DNA of 47,807 bases from Terriglobia bacterium. Lineage in GTDB: Bacteria > Acidobacteriota > Terriglobia > Bryobacterales > Bryobacteraceae. The DNA is taken from NCBI GenBank assembly GCA_025363475.1, contig JANYDS010000025.1, positions 1 through 47,807 of the forward strand, written 5' to 3'. The notes under the pieces were generated by a model. That model was given only the letters and a program-made list of their open reading frames with translations. It searched no databases and was not told where the DNA came from. The first letter of the stretch is position 1; every line of letters starts with the position of its first letter. The position numbers and the translations under genes are program-made. This document shows, piece by piece, positions 1-8,898 of the stretch.

Positions 1-126
1 GAATCAATTAACTCAAAGATTCAGTGGGTCAAGTACACAGCCCGCGGCTTTCGCAATAAGCTCAACTTCAAAACCGCCATCTACTTCCACTGCGGCGGCC
101 TCGACCTTATCCCTTCCACCCACTAA
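1..126 (+). CDS. ISL3-family transposase, C-terminal end (partial)
   Basis: The first frame is open from the window edge to TAA at 124-126 and gives 41 residues. They include [16 protein letters not shown] followed by YFHCGGLDL, which I recognise as the conserved C-terminal tail of ISL3-type (DDE_Tnp_ISL3) transposases, just after the last catalytic acidic residue. The N-terminal part and the left end of the element lie outside the window. The right inverted repeat should lie between 127 and about 200, but I cannot identify it from one end. The element abuts a damaged toxin-antitoxin locus, which fits an accessory edge. Family assignment rests on motif recall; the reading frame is directly visible. 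Confidence 0.8.
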   Translation, partial: ESINSKIQWVKYTARGFRNKLNFKTAIYFHCGGLDLIPSTH

Positions 127-193
127 ATACCCGGAATGCCCGATTTTTTTAGCGCAAGTTTGACAGGCATCAGAACCGCGTCAGTCCTCAGAC

Positions 194-676
194 TCAACCC
201 ACAGGCCCGGCGGCAGCCTGTTCAAATGGCTGGTCGAACCGAAGTACTGAACCGCGCAAGCTCGCTGGCCTGCGTTCGGCTTCCGAACTCAAGCAAGCAG
301 CACGTGATGATAAATCAAGTATCTTTTTGTCTTCCGTGAGCAGCGAAATCTGACGCTGCCGCGCCGTCGCAACGATGATCTGGTCAGCCGGATCGCGGTG
401 AAATGGCTGAGGAAGTTGCGTCGACACCACGAGTATCTCAGGGGAGAGTGGCACCAGTTCCAGATTCTGAAAAGCCAGCGCGACACCCATCCATTCCTAT
501 ATCGGACGGTCCAGAGTCAGCTTACCGTATTCCACCAGTTTCGCCACTTCCCAGCATGAAATCGCACTCAGGCAGAAGCGTTCTCCAGACCGTGCCAGCG
601 CACTGCGGCTTCGCGCACTCAGTTGTCCGGAGTTCGATACCCACCAGATCCAAATGTGGGTGTCGATAAGAATCAA
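194..676 (-). pseudogene. VapC-like PIN-domain toxin, interrupted by an in-frame TAG
   Basis: The frame encodes a PIN ribonuclease: the first acidic residue in LIDTHIWIWW, the Glu of SCWEVAKL, and HRDPADQIIVATA with the late Asp residues. One TAG at 497-499 splits it between LTLDRPI and EWMGVALAF. The frame is unchanged on both sides, so a single nonsense change (from CAG or AAG) explains it. The likely start is TTG at 676, which overlaps the antitoxin stop as TTGA; a TTG at 691 is also possible. After LLTEDKKIL the normal PIN end is lost, and the frame runs into a second copy of the antitoxin 3' end (221-279) before stopping at 194. The gene is probably dead unless the stop is suppressed. 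Confidence 0.8.
221..279. repeat. Duplicated antitoxin 3' end, copy 1 (remnant)
   Basis: This 59-base stretch matches 709-767 base for base apart from scattered substitutions and no gaps. Read on the minus strand it encodes LRGSVLRFDQPFE, also found in the intact antitoxin. It lies downstream of the PIN toxin, where a second antitoxin of a tandem array would sit, and now forms the C-terminal tail of the toxin frame. It is best read as the remains of a second vapB-like gene. Confidence 0.8.
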
Positions 677-876
677 GGCCGGATTTCCCAATCGTCCGAG
701 GCAACCGGTTCAAACGGCTGGTCGAACCGAAGTACCGAGCCGCGCAGGTCCGCTGGATTACGTTCGGAATGAGGGCGCAGGATGACGTCCACCTTTTCGC
801 CCGGAACAAATGGCACGTGGTCCAGAACGATGCTTCCTGCCGGGTCCACGATTGTTTCGACGATGAGAGCGTTCAC
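673..876 (-). CDS. VapB-like antitoxin (DUF2281-type tail)
   Basis: A 67-residue protein overlaps the start of the PIN toxin, in the usual antitoxin-first order. The N-terminal half (IVDPAGSIVLDHVPFVPGEKVDVIL) looks like a small beta-rich DNA-binding antitoxin fold, with the sense 'final codon / Pro-Gly-Glu-x-Val-x-Val'. The C-terminal LRGSVLRFDQPFEP is the toxin-binding tail typical of DUF2281-like partners of PIN toxins. The start is GTG at 874-876. A TATACT box ends seven bases upstream, so the transcript may be leaderless. With the toxin broken, this is probably an orphan antitoxin still able to bind DNA or neutralise a related toxin. Confidence 0.75.
   Translation of the reverse strand: MNALIVETIVDPAGSIVLDHVPFVPGEKVDVILRPHSERNPADLRGSVLRFDQPFEPVASDDWEIRP
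709..767. repeat. Duplicated antitoxin 3' end, copy 2 (within the intact antitoxin)
   Basis: Partner of the repeat at 221-279. Here it is part of the complete antitoxin reading frame on the minus strand, so this is the functional copy. Confidence 0.8.
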
Positions 877-883
877 GAATAAT

Positions 884-889
884 AGTATA
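884..889 (-). promoter_or_regulatory. -10 box of the antitoxin gene (leaderless-type)
   Basis: TATACT on the minus strand is followed by exactly seven bases and then the GTG start at 876. A transcript initiated at the usual distance would begin on or next to the start codon. No Shine-Dalgarno sequence fits in this space, and no convincing -35 is visible. Confidence 0.4.
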
Positions 890-952
890 GGTCTAAATCA
901 ACCGATACGACTGGTGTGGTGCCGCCGCGCCATGCCCCGCACATGATTTCGC

Positions 953-1333
953 TCAGGCCGCAGCTTGACCAAATTGTGAAAAGCGCGAACGAAATTTCCC
1001 CTGTTCGTAGAGGACTTTACCTTCACGCGACGCCGGCCAGTACACGGTATTCACCACGTTGCGGTAACGCTCAAAACGGAAACTGGTCGAAACAACAATA
1101 TCCATGGGGCGTGGAAAGTCCACCAGCGAAGCGTAGAGTTCCGCCGCGCGCGCTTTCGGATCGGCGACTTCTGGAAACAACACCAACAGATCGATGTCGC
1201 TATCCGGACCCGCGTCGCCCCGGGCGCGAGAGCCGATAAGGATGATCTTGTCCGGAGTGAAACGTTCTGCGATTCGCCGGACCAAATCCTCCGGAACTGC
1301 CGGTTGATCGGCAACTTCAATCATGGTGCTCAT
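953..1333 (-). CDS. Minimal nucleotidyltransferase (MNT, MntA-like)
   Basis: About 126 residues in the DNA polymerase beta superfamily. The signature GSRARGDAGPDSDIDLLV contains the GS motif and the Asp-X-Asp metal pair, and a third acidic residue follows in PMDIVV. Proteins of this size are usually the antitoxin half of HEPN/MNT modules, where they AMPylate the HEPN toxin. No HEPN gene is visible on either side: downstream is the VapB-like antitoxin, upstream a quinoprotein. The start is taken at ATG 1331-1333; ATG 1322-1324 is an alternative, and neither has a strong ribosome-binding site. It is either an orphan or acts on a partner elsewhere. Confidence 0.8.
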   Translation of the reverse strand: MSTMIEVADQPAVPEDLVRRIAERFTPDKIILIGSRARGDAGPDSDIDLLVLFPEVADPKARAAELYASLVDFPRPMDIVVSTSFRFERYRNVVNTVYWPASREGKVLYEQGKFRSRFSQFGQAAA

Positions 1334-1385
1334 GATACCGAGCGCCGCGCCCGTTGAGTCCCGCAAACAACTGACCCGACCCACG

Positions 1386-3122
1386 TTATTTAACCGCAAA
1401 CACCCAAATCGCGCCGCCCTCCGGCACCTCCGGATACTTCCCCGGAAACAGCGTGTTCAACCGGGCCTGCATGGAACGCGAATCCACGCCCCAGCCGGAC
1501 ATCACCGCTATATACTGAGTGCCATCGATACTGAACGATGCGGGCTGGCCGATGATGCCTGAATTCGTGGGGAATGTCCACACCAGTTCGCCGGTTTTGG
1601 CATCGAAAGCATGGAATAGCCGATCATTGGTGCCACCGCTGAAAACCAAACCGCCCGCCGTTGCCAGCATCGGACCCCAGTTCTCCGAACCCGCGTATTT
1701 GTGAGTCCAGACACGCTGCCCGGTATCCACATTCCAGGCCTGCACTTCACCGATATGGTCGGCCCCTGGGGCGACTGTCATGGCACTGGCAACGCCAGTG
1801 AAACTGCGACCGGCAGAATATTCCACAGGGCGACCGGTCTCCGTCTGACAAAGATTCTCATTGGCGGGAACATAAACCATCCGGGTCTGCGGACTGAACG
1901 CCACCGGAGGCCAGTTCTTACCACCCCAGAGCGACGGACAGAAATCGGCCGTCTTGCCTGTACCTGGCTTATGGGCAGGATCGATGTCCGCGCGCCCGGT
2001 CTTCGGGTCCAGGCCCTTGAAGACATTCTGCGTCACGAAAGGTTTGCCTTCAATGAAGTTGATTTCGGCCGAAGTGCGCTCCAAAAAACGCACATATCCG
2101 TCACGCGCGAAGTCGATCAGGCCTTTGATCGTTTTGCCATTCCGCTGGTAATCAACCAGAATAGGCGGCGAGACTTCATCCCAGTCCCAGGAATCATTCG
2201 GGTGGTATTGGTGGTGGCCCAGGATCTTACCCGTGGCGACATCCAGCGCAATGGTGGAAGCGGTGTAGAGGTTGTCCCCGGGCCGTTTGTCGCCCATCCA
2301 CGGGCCGCCGTTACCGGTGCCCCAATAGGCGATGTTGGTGGCGGCATCGTAGTTGCCCGTGACCCAGACGGGGCCGCCCCCGGTCTTCCACTGGTCACCC
2401 GCGGGCCAAGTCTCACTGCCAGGTTCGCCGGGCGCGGGAACGGTATAAGTGCGCCACTGTTCTTTGCCTGTTTCCGGGTCAAACGCAGCGACAAAACCAC
2501 GAATGCCCAGTTCCCCGCCCGATGTCCCAACCATGATTTTTCCACCCGCCACCAGAGGCGCGAGTGACATGTAATACCCTTGCTGATTTTCAGCAACTTT
2601 AGTGACCCAGACTTCTTTTCCCGTGCGGGCATCCAGTGCCACAAGCGCCGCATCAGGCGCAGCGAAATAGACCTTGTCGCCATAGATCGCCACTCCGCGG
2701 CTGGTTGGATGCAGCAGGATGATGTCTTCAGGCAGCGTGCGTTTATAGCGCCAGAGCAGGATTCCGGTCCTGGCATCAATGGCCAGCACCTGGGCACCGG
2801 GAGTCGGCACGAACATCACTCCGTCGTTGATCAGAGGGGCAGCTTCGTGACCGCTGTTGACGCCTGTCGAAAAGATCCACGCGGGCTTTAGCTGCTTAAC
2901 GTTGTCCGGCGTGATTTGTGTAAGTGGACTGTAACCCCAGCCATCCCAGGTGCGGCGTATGGAGAGCCAGTTGGAATCCTCAGGCTTGCCCAGTCGCGCT
3001 GCCGTGACGGCCGTATAATTTTGCAGCACTGCAGGCATGGGAATAACAGGTGCCGCAGCAGGAGTCTGCGACATCAGAAGGACAGGTGCGACGAGGCACG
3101 CGGGAACGAGAAACCGTTTCAT
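1386..3122 (-). CDS. PQQ-dependent alcohol-dehydrogenase-like quinoprotein (no Cys-Cys)
   Basis: A 578-residue secreted beta-propeller of the PQQ methanol/ethanol dehydrogenase family, with a signal peptide at about 1-23. Tryptophan-docking repeats of the form Asp-x-x-TG-x-x-x-W recur along the chain. By alignment to methanol dehydrogenase motifs, the metal ligands would be Glu204 (GGELGIRG), Asn271 (GTGN) and Asp313. A second acid, Asp315, follows in SWDWDE, which is the Asp-X-Asp signature associated with lanthanide use. The vicinal disulfide that covers PQQ is absent: LLHPTSRG replaces the usual CC...NRG, so cofactor binding is not assured, and some acidobacterial homologues may be empty. 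It starts six bases after the Rieske stop, so the Rieske protein is the probable electron partner. The substrate is unknown. Confidence 0.85.
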   Translation of the reverse strand: MKRFLVPACLVAPVLLMSQTPAAAPVIPMPAVLQNYTAVTAARLGKPEDSNWLSIRRTWDGWGYSPLTQITPDNVKQLKPAWIFSTGVNSGHEAAPLINDGVMFVPTPGAQVLAIDARTGILLWRYKRTLPEDIILLHPTSRGVAIYGDKVYFAAPDAALVALDARTGKEVWVTKVAENQQGYYMSLAPLVAGGKIMVGTSGGELGIRGFVAAFDPETGKEQWRTYTVPAPGEPGSETWPAGDQWKTGGGPVWVTGNYDAATNIAYWGTGNGGPWMGDKRPGDNLYTASTIALDVATGKILGHHQYHPNDSWDWDEVSPPILVDYQRNGKTIKGLIDFARDGYVRFLERTSAEINFIEGKPFVTQNVFKGLDPKTGRADIDPAHKPGTGKTADFCPSLWGGKNWPPVAFSPQTRMVYVPANENLCQTETGRPVEYSAGRSFTGVASAMTVAPGADHIGEVQAWNVDTGQRVWTHKYAGSENWGPMLATAGGLVFSGGTNDRLFHAFDAKTGELVWTFPTNSGIIGQPASFSIDGTQYIAVMSGWGVDSRSMQARLNTLFPGKYPEVPEGGAIWVFAVK

Positions 3123-3128
3123 GATTTT

Positions 3129-3683
3129 TTACCCTTGTTCAAAAGTTATGCGCGCGGTGAAAGTTTTGGCGACCGTGAGTTTGCCATCAACCAGCTTCAG
3201 CGGTAGCGCGGGGAGAGCGGTTGGCGCGGGGCCATCCAGCACTTTTGCACCGTCTTTGGGCTCAAATTTCGATGCATGGCAGGAGCAGAAGAGAACTTGT
3301 TCGTCGGGAAGCCAGTCACTGACGTCACAGCCCGCGTGGCTGCAGAGCGCGGAGTAGGCTACAACACCATCAGCCGCGCGCGCCCTTGTCTCAGAAGTGA
3401 GTTTATCGGGCTCGAACCGGACGAGCAGGATGCGATTCAGGCGGGAGCCATTGCGTATGATTTTCGATTCCGGATCCATCGCAAATACCATGGTTTGCGA
3501 TGCGCCGGGCCGGATGTCAGCAGGAGTGAGCGGAGTTGCGCTGGCATCGCCCGCTTTGATGAGCAGATCGCCTTCTTTGGGACGGCTTGCAGCGGAATTA
3601 TCCTGAGCAGGCAACAACTGAGCCAACCCCAACGCCACGGTTGCCTTCAGGACAGAACGACGTCCACAAAAATCTTCATTCAT
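3129..3683 (-). CDS. Tat-exported Rieske [2Fe-2S] protein
   Basis: A 184-residue protein with a twin-arginine leader (GRRSVLKATVALGL) and a bc1/b6f-type Rieske site: CSHAGC and CSCH, giving Cys114/His116 and Cys133/His136 as cluster ligands and Cys119/Cys135 as the likely disulfide. The ATG at 3681-3683 is chosen because it puts the RR motif at the expected place; an upstream start at 3713 would overlap the preceding gene. It is followed six bases later by the quinoprotein gene, so it probably carries electrons from that enzyme to the respiratory chain. A TATAAT box lies just upstream, inside the run, so the pair may have its own promoter. Confidence 0.85.
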   Translation of the reverse strand: MNEDFCGRRSVLKATVALGLAQLLPAQDNSAASRPKEGDLLIKAGDASATPLTPADIRPGASQTMVFAMDPESKIIRNGSRLNRILLVRFEPDKLTSETRARAADGVVAYSALCSHAGCDVSDWLPDEQVLFCSCHASKFEPKDGAKVLDGPAPTALPALPLKLVDGKLTVAKTFTARITFEQG

Positions 3684-3693
3684 CGCGTGGACG

Positions 3694-3699
3694 ATTATA
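3694..3699 (-). promoter_or_regulatory. Possible internal -10 box before the Rieske gene
   Basis: TATAAT on the minus strand at the very end of the PEP carboxykinase gene, ten bases before the Rieske ATG. The sequence between has no purine-rich ribosome-binding site, so a transcript from here would have almost no leader. No good -35 hexamer was found. Confidence 0.3.
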
Positions 3700-3700
3700 T

Positions 3701-5515
3701 CTACAAACGACAAATCAGCAGTTCGCGCTCATAGATAATTTCCGCCGGCAGGTGATCATGTAACTCCAGAAACAACTCCTCATGCTGAATCACCTCTGTT
3801 TTCCAGGCCTCCCTGTCAAAAGCCTGCAGATCATCAAATTTCTCCACCGGGAAATTCATCCCTTTCCATTCAATGTCTTCATACCTCGGCATCCAGCCAA
3901 TAGGCGTTTCGCGACCAGCCGCACGACCCTTTGCCCGATCAACAATCCACTTCAGCACCCGCATATTATCGCGAAAGCCCGGCCAGATGAACTTGCCATC
4001 TTTATCCTTGCGGAACCAGTTGACATGAAAAATACGCGGCGTTTCCGAAAGGCCGCGCTGGATCTTGATCCAGTGCCGGAAATAGTCGCCCATATGATAC
4101 CCGCAGAAAGGCAGCATCGCCATAGGGTCCCGGCGGACTTTCCCCACCGTCCCCGTCGCAGCCGCAGTCATTTCCGACCCCATCGTGGCACCAGCGTAAA
4201 CACCCGTGGTCCAGTTGAAAGCCTGATAAACCAGAGGCATCGTAGTGGCGCGACGTCCCCCAAAAATAATGGCACTGATGGGTACTCCAGTCGGATCTTC
4301 CCAGGCCGGGTCAATCGTCGGACACTGCGAGGCCGGGGCAGTAAAACGCGAGTTCGGATGCGCAGCTTTAGCCCCTGTCTTCTTCGCAATTTCCGGAGTC
4401 CAGTGGTTACCCTGCCAGTCAGTACATTCGGCGGGCGGCTCATCGGTCATACCTTCCCACCAGACCCCTCCTTCGGGCGTAAGCGCCACATTGGTGAAGA
4501 TGGAATTCCGCGCCAGCGTCGCCATCGCGTTGGGATTTGTTTGCGCGGAAGTACCAGGCGCAACACCAAAGAAACCGGCTTCCGGGTTGATCGCCCGAAG
4601 GCATCCTGTGGCGTCCGGTTTAATCCAGGCGATATCATCGCCCACCGTCCAAATCTTCCAGCCATCAAAACCTTCAGGAGGCACCAGCATGGCGAAATTA
4701 GTCTTGCCGCAGGCGCTGGGGAAGGCAGCCGCCACATAGGTCTTTTCGCCCTCCGGGTTTTCAACGCCCAGAATCAGCATGTGCTCAGCCAGCCAGCCCT
4801 CATCACGCGCAATGTTAGACGCGATCCGCAGCGCAAAGCATTTCTTGCCCAGCAATGCGTTCCCGCCATAGCCCGATCCGTAAGACCAGATCTCGCGCGT
4901 CTCGGGGAAATGAACGATGTACTTTTCTTTATTGCACGGCCATGAGACGTCCGCCTGCCCCTCAGCCAGCGGCGCACCCACCGAATGCATGCACGGCACA
5001 ACCCGCTTCACATCACGATCAATTTCTTCGAAAACCGGCATCCCAATCCGCGCCATGATCCGCATGTTCACAACAACGTAAGGCGAGTCAGTCAGCTGCA
5101 CGCCGATTTGCGACATCGGCGAATTGAGCGGCCCCATGCTAAACGGCAGCACGTACATCGTGCGACCCCGCATGGCCCCGTCGAACAAGCCCTTGAGACG
5201 CTTGCGCATGTCACGCGGGTTCTCCCAATTATTGGTAGGCCCGGCAGCGTCTTTCGAAAGCGAACAAATGAACGTACGGTCTTCCACGCGCGCTACATCA
5301 TTGGGGTCGGAACGCGAGTAAAAGCAGCCCGGCCAAAGGTCCTGGTTCAGTTTGACGAAAGTCCCGCCAGCCACCATCTGCGCGCAAAGCTGGTCATTTT
5401 CCTGCTCGGACCCGTTCACCCAGTGAATGGCCGCTGGTTTGGTGAGCTGCGCCATTTTGTGAACCCAGGCAAGCAGATGCTTGTTCGTGCTAAGTGGCAG
5501 TGCCGAATTTCTCAT
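3701..5515 (-). CDS. pckG: Phosphoenolpyruvate carboxykinase (GTP)
   Basis: A 604-residue cytosolic enzyme that converts oxaloacetate and GTP to phosphoenolpyruvate, the entry step of gluconeogenesis. The GTP-type P-loop with its reactive cysteine is [10 protein letters not shown] (Cys269, Lys271, Thr272). The metal-binding region follows in [19 protein letters not shown] and VGDDIAW, and [16 protein letters not shown] is the conserved C-terminal stretch. Length matches the family. The ATG at 5513-5515 overlaps the stop of the upstream protease frame as ATGA, which implies translational coupling to a gene that is now broken. Association with a Rieske/quinoprotein pair downstream may be only positional. 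Confidence 0.95.
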   Translation of the reverse strand: MRNSALPLSTNKHLLAWVHKMAQLTKPAAIHWVNGSEQENDQLCAQMVAGGTFVKLNQDLWPGCFYSRSDPNDVARVEDRTFICSLSKDAAGPTNNWENPRDMRKRLKGLFDGAMRGRTMYVLPFSMGPLNSPMSQIGVQLTDSPYVVVNMRIMARIGMPVFEEIDRDVKRVVPCMHSVGAPLAEGQADVSWPCNKEKYIVHFPETREIWSYGSGYGGNALLGKKCFALRIASNIARDEGWLAEHMLILGVENPEGEKTYVAAAFPSACGKTNFAMLVPPEGFDGWKIWTVGDDIAWIKPDATGCLRAINPEAGFFGVAPGTSAQTNPNAMATLARNSIFTNVALTPEGGVWWEGMTDEPPAECTDWQGNHWTPEIAKKTGAKAAHPNSRFTAPASQCPTIDPAWEDPTGVPISAIIFGGRRATTMPLVYQAFNWTTGVYAGATMGSEMTAAATGTVGKVRRDPMAMLPFCGYHMGDYFRHWIKIQRGLSETPRIFHVNWFRKDKDGKFIWPGFRDNMRVLKWIVDRAKGRAAGRETPIGWMPRYEDIEWKGMNFPVEKFDDLQAFDREAWKTEVIQHEELFLELHDHLPAEIIYERELLICRL

Positions 5516-8500
5516 ATATCCCCGCTGTTACTCATAACTGCACACTGATAATTGCACACCTGCCTGCGTGCCGGGCGCGCAGCAAGTTCCGCCAGCAAAG
5601 ACTTCACCGCCGCGTCCAGCTGGGCATCCTTCCCCGCCACGCCTTTACCCAGCGGACTCTCCACCGTGACATCAACAGGCCGCGGATGCAGTTCCATATC
5701 CGTTCCATCACTCGCCGCAATCTTGACGCTGGGAGTTCGCAGCACAGAATCGTCAATCAGCGTTGCCCCACCGGTAAAAATGATCCAGCCCGCAGTAGGC
5801 ACCCCCACCACCTTCCCCAGTTTCAGCGTACGGTAGCCTTCGGTGAAATCCTCTGCATCAGACAGCGAATTTTGATTCACCATCAGCACGGTCGGAAGCT
5901 CCAGCGAACGCTGCCCCAGAGCCGTTCGGGCGGGCGTTGCCGGGTGGTCACGCTCCGTCATCGTGAGATACGGACGGCGGGTGAAAACATCCAGAGCGTA
6001 AGCATTCACAAACCCGCCGGTATTGTTGCGAATATCCACCACAACACCCTCGCGGCTCTGGTTCTCCGTGTCCAGATCCAGATACAACTGATCGAGCGAA
6101 TCAGAAGACATATCCAGCATGTGGACATAGCCTTGCCGCCCGCCACTGACCTGATCCACCGCTGCGCGCCGGCCTTCCACCCACTCGCGGTAAAGCAGGC
6201 GCTTCTGCGTTGCAGTATTGACCGGAAGCACCGCAATATCTTTCCTGCCTGAGGTAGTGATGAGCGTACGCCTGCCAATCCGGAACTGCAGTTGTTCATC
6301 CAGATTGATGCCAGGTGCGATAGCAACACCATTTACTTCCAGCAGCTTTTCGCTGGCTTTCACGCCAGCAATGGCAGCCGGGCCGAGCGGCGTCACCGCC
6401 AAAATTGTCCCGTCTTCCGGATTGAATTCCAAGCCCAGCCGTCCCGTGGAAGGAACATGGGCAGTGGCGGGGCTGGCGCTGATACCGCTGTGCGAAGAAT
6501 TCAACTCCCCAATCATCAGCGACGTAATGCGCCTCACTTCATCCGGCGTCCTCGTACCCTCAATCACTGCGGAATAATGGTCCCGCAATGCCGCCCAGTT
6601 GGCCCCGTGGAACTGAGGATCGTAATAGTGTTCGTTGAGGATTCGCCAGGCTTCGCCAAAAACTTCCTTCTTTTCTTTTTCAAATTCCACATCCCTCTCC
6701 GCATTGACAACCAGCGTGCGAACCACACGGGTGTCAAGCGGCACAACACTGACGCGCCCCGCGTCCAGAAAGAAAACTTCCTTGCCATCAGGCGTAAAAG
6801 CCGCACCGGATTTCCGCCCTGCCGTGGAAGTGAGCTGACGCGGTACCGGACGCGTTGCCGCCAGTTCATCCAACGACCACGTATAGAGATTGTCCTGACC
6901 GCCCAGCCGCGCAGCGAAAAGCAGAGTCTTGCCATCCGGGCTGATTACCTGTGCGCGTGCGTCCAGATCAAGCGGCAGCCGGGTCAGGCGGCTGCGGATG
7001 CCTTCAAAAGTAATCTCCACAGGCAGGCCAGGCTTGGGCACCGCAGGCGCACTGCCTTCACGCACAACCGCAGGTTCACGTGCAGTTTCGTGAAACAGAT
7101 CCCGAAACTGGTCCTCCCGGAACTTGGGCGTGCGCGGGATTAAATCCACCCGGCTAATGGAACGCTGTTCAGTCCTTTGGCCGGAATCGAAAAAGACGGA
7201 CGTGCGGTCCGGACTCCAAACAAGGCTGCCGGCGGATGTGTTGGCGAGGAAGCTCAGCAGACGCTCCGGACCACCAGCGGACGGCACACCAGAGACATTC
7301 GCGAAGCCCCGCGAATCGCTGTTAAACAGGGCGATCCATTTACCATCCGGCGACCAGGACAAAGGATTGTCAGCATCAGTGAGGGTACGGAACTGATGCG
7401 ATGCAAGCACACGGTCATCCCGATTTTCCACGGTCATGACATGCAGTTCCCGACCATTGCGAATCCACGCGAGTTGCTTCCCATCGGGCGACCATTGCGG
7501 CTTTTCGTCGTTCGCACGATCGCTCGACAACTGCGATTCGCGTTCCAGCGAAAAATCATAAAGAAACAGCCGCGAAACACCAGCGCGGTCGGACGTATAA
7601 ACGATCCGCTTCCCATCCGGAGCCCAGGCAAGCTGCCTTTCACTGGCTGGCGACTGTGAGATCCGCACGGCGCTGCCCCCGTCTTTGGCCGAGGCTGCAA
7701 ACACTTCGCCATGCGCCATGATGGCAATCTTCTTGCCGTCCGGCGACAGTGACAGTTCGCGAAATGTAGCGACGTTGAGGTGAGAGGTGGAAGGCCCTCC
7801 CGGAACGCCGCGCAGAGCAATCTCCACAGGCGCCGACGGCCTGTCGAAGGATCAAGCGTCCAGATCCGAAAGTCACGTTCAAACACGAGCGCCTTGCCAT
7901 CATGGGCCAAATCCGGCCAGAGAACGCGCCCATCCGTAAATTTTGTGATCTAGCGCGGCGCGGAACCAGGCGTGAGGGACCAGACATTCTCCACTTCGGA
8001 TTTATCCGAAACGTAATACAAATCCTTGCCCGCCGGAGACCACAGAGGCCAGAGGTTGCGCGCATGATTTTCCAGCAGCGTCTGGTAGCCCGAACCCGGT
8101 GTCAGCAAACCCAGCCGGGTTTCATCAATATGCGAATGGCCCTTGCGCCACCACTGCGAGACAGCCATATTCCCGCTCACGAATGCCACCGAACCGTTTG
8201 AAGGATGGGGTGCCGCCTGCGATTCATCCGCATATCGATCCTGCGCAATCGCCACCGGAGTACCACCCGCCGCAGGTACGCGGTAGAGATCGTTCATCGA
8301 CCCGATGTCCGCGCGATTGGATAAAAAATAAAGGTATTTGCCGTCGGCGGACCATCCGTCAAGCGCGGCCCGCGTATCGTCAAATGTGATCCGCTTCAGC
8401 TCACCGGTCTTAAGCCGCAAAATATAAATGTCGCCGTTACCGGTGCGGTTGGAAACAAAGGCCAGACTTTCGCCATCCGGAGAATAGCGCGGGCGAGATT

Positions 8501-8684
8501 CAGTAGCAGGATTCGATTTCAGCAACCGGGCTTCGCCACCCGCAGCCGGCACAGTCCAGATGTCGCCGCCGGAAACGAACGCGATTTAGGAATGGTTTGG
8601 AGAAAGGGCTGGTTCCGAGAGCGGAATCACCGCCGCGAAAGAACCCGAAGCGAACAGAAGAAACAGGGCGAGCAAAAGGGCCAT
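5512..8684 (-). pseudogene. Tricorn-like S41 protease, broken by two stops and a frameshift
   Basis: The reconstructed protein is about 1050 residues: signal peptide from ATG 8682-8684, N-terminal seven-bladed and six-bladed propeller repeats (many SPDGK-type blades), tricorn C1 region with Glu-Leu-x-Ser-Ser-His (catalytic His), PDZ domain near GRLGLEFNPEDG, then the S41 catalytic core with the nucleophile in NSLSDAEDF. Three lesions are visible. TAA at 8586-8588 sits where SPDG-x-K-IAFVSGG is expected. TAG at 7950-7952 sits where R-Q-ITKFTDGR is expected. One base is missing near 7849 between DPSTG and PSAPVEIALRG. The frame is otherwise conserved, so decay is recent or the lesions are sequencing errors. 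The last 2316 bases (5512-7827) are one open frame from a GTG. Confidence 0.85.
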
Positions 8685-8821
8685 GACAATTTAACCCGAA
8701 CGAGTTTGGTGGGGAGACCCCCCGGCCGGCTGGTCGCCGTTCGACAATTCCGCAGTGACTTGCAACGACTCAGGTATAACGTTCTGCCGACGACCACTTC
8801 CACACTTCTAAGTCGGGCATC

Positions 8822-8841
8822 ATTTAGAACAATTTAGAACC
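8822..8841. repeat. Two tandem 10-base units upstream of the cytochrome promoter
   Basis: The unit ATTTAGAAC(A/C) occurs twice in a row, ending eight bases before the -35 hexamer of the plus-strand promoter. The 10-base period, about one helical turn, would place two copies of a site on the same face of the DNA. It could be an activator site; nothing else supports this. Confidence 0.45.
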
Positions 8842-8848
8842 TCCCCGC

Positions 8849-8877
8849 TTGCTTCGCGCAACGCGCTGCAATAGAAT
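8849..8877 (+). promoter_or_regulatory. Sigma-70-type promoter of the cytochrome/quinoprotein operon
   Basis: TTGCTT at 8849-8854 and TAGAAT at 8872-8877 are separated by 17 bases. The spacer contains the inverted repeat GCGC-AAC-GCGC. Transcription should begin near 8884, leaving a leader of about 50 bases that contains the tandem repeat at 8899-8928. Confidence 0.55.
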
Positions 8878-8898
8878 TGGCCCTGCATCTTTTCGATA

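Noticed and set aside
1701-2567. Long open frame (288 codons) on the plus strand within the quinoprotein gene
   Set aside because: It is antisense to a gene with clear family motifs and has no recognisable protein features, as expected for high-GC shadow frames.
497-7952. TAG used as a sense codon (amber recoding) to explain the stops in the toxin and protease genes
   Set aside because: TAG ends several complete genes here, including hemL (28299-28301), the channel gene (29717) and the secreted protein at 17207, and the protease also has a TAA and a frameshift.
8707-8730. Third copy of the two-hairpin repeat (CCCCCCGGCCGGC)
   Set aside because: Only about a dozen bases of GC-rich core are shared and the second hairpin is absent.
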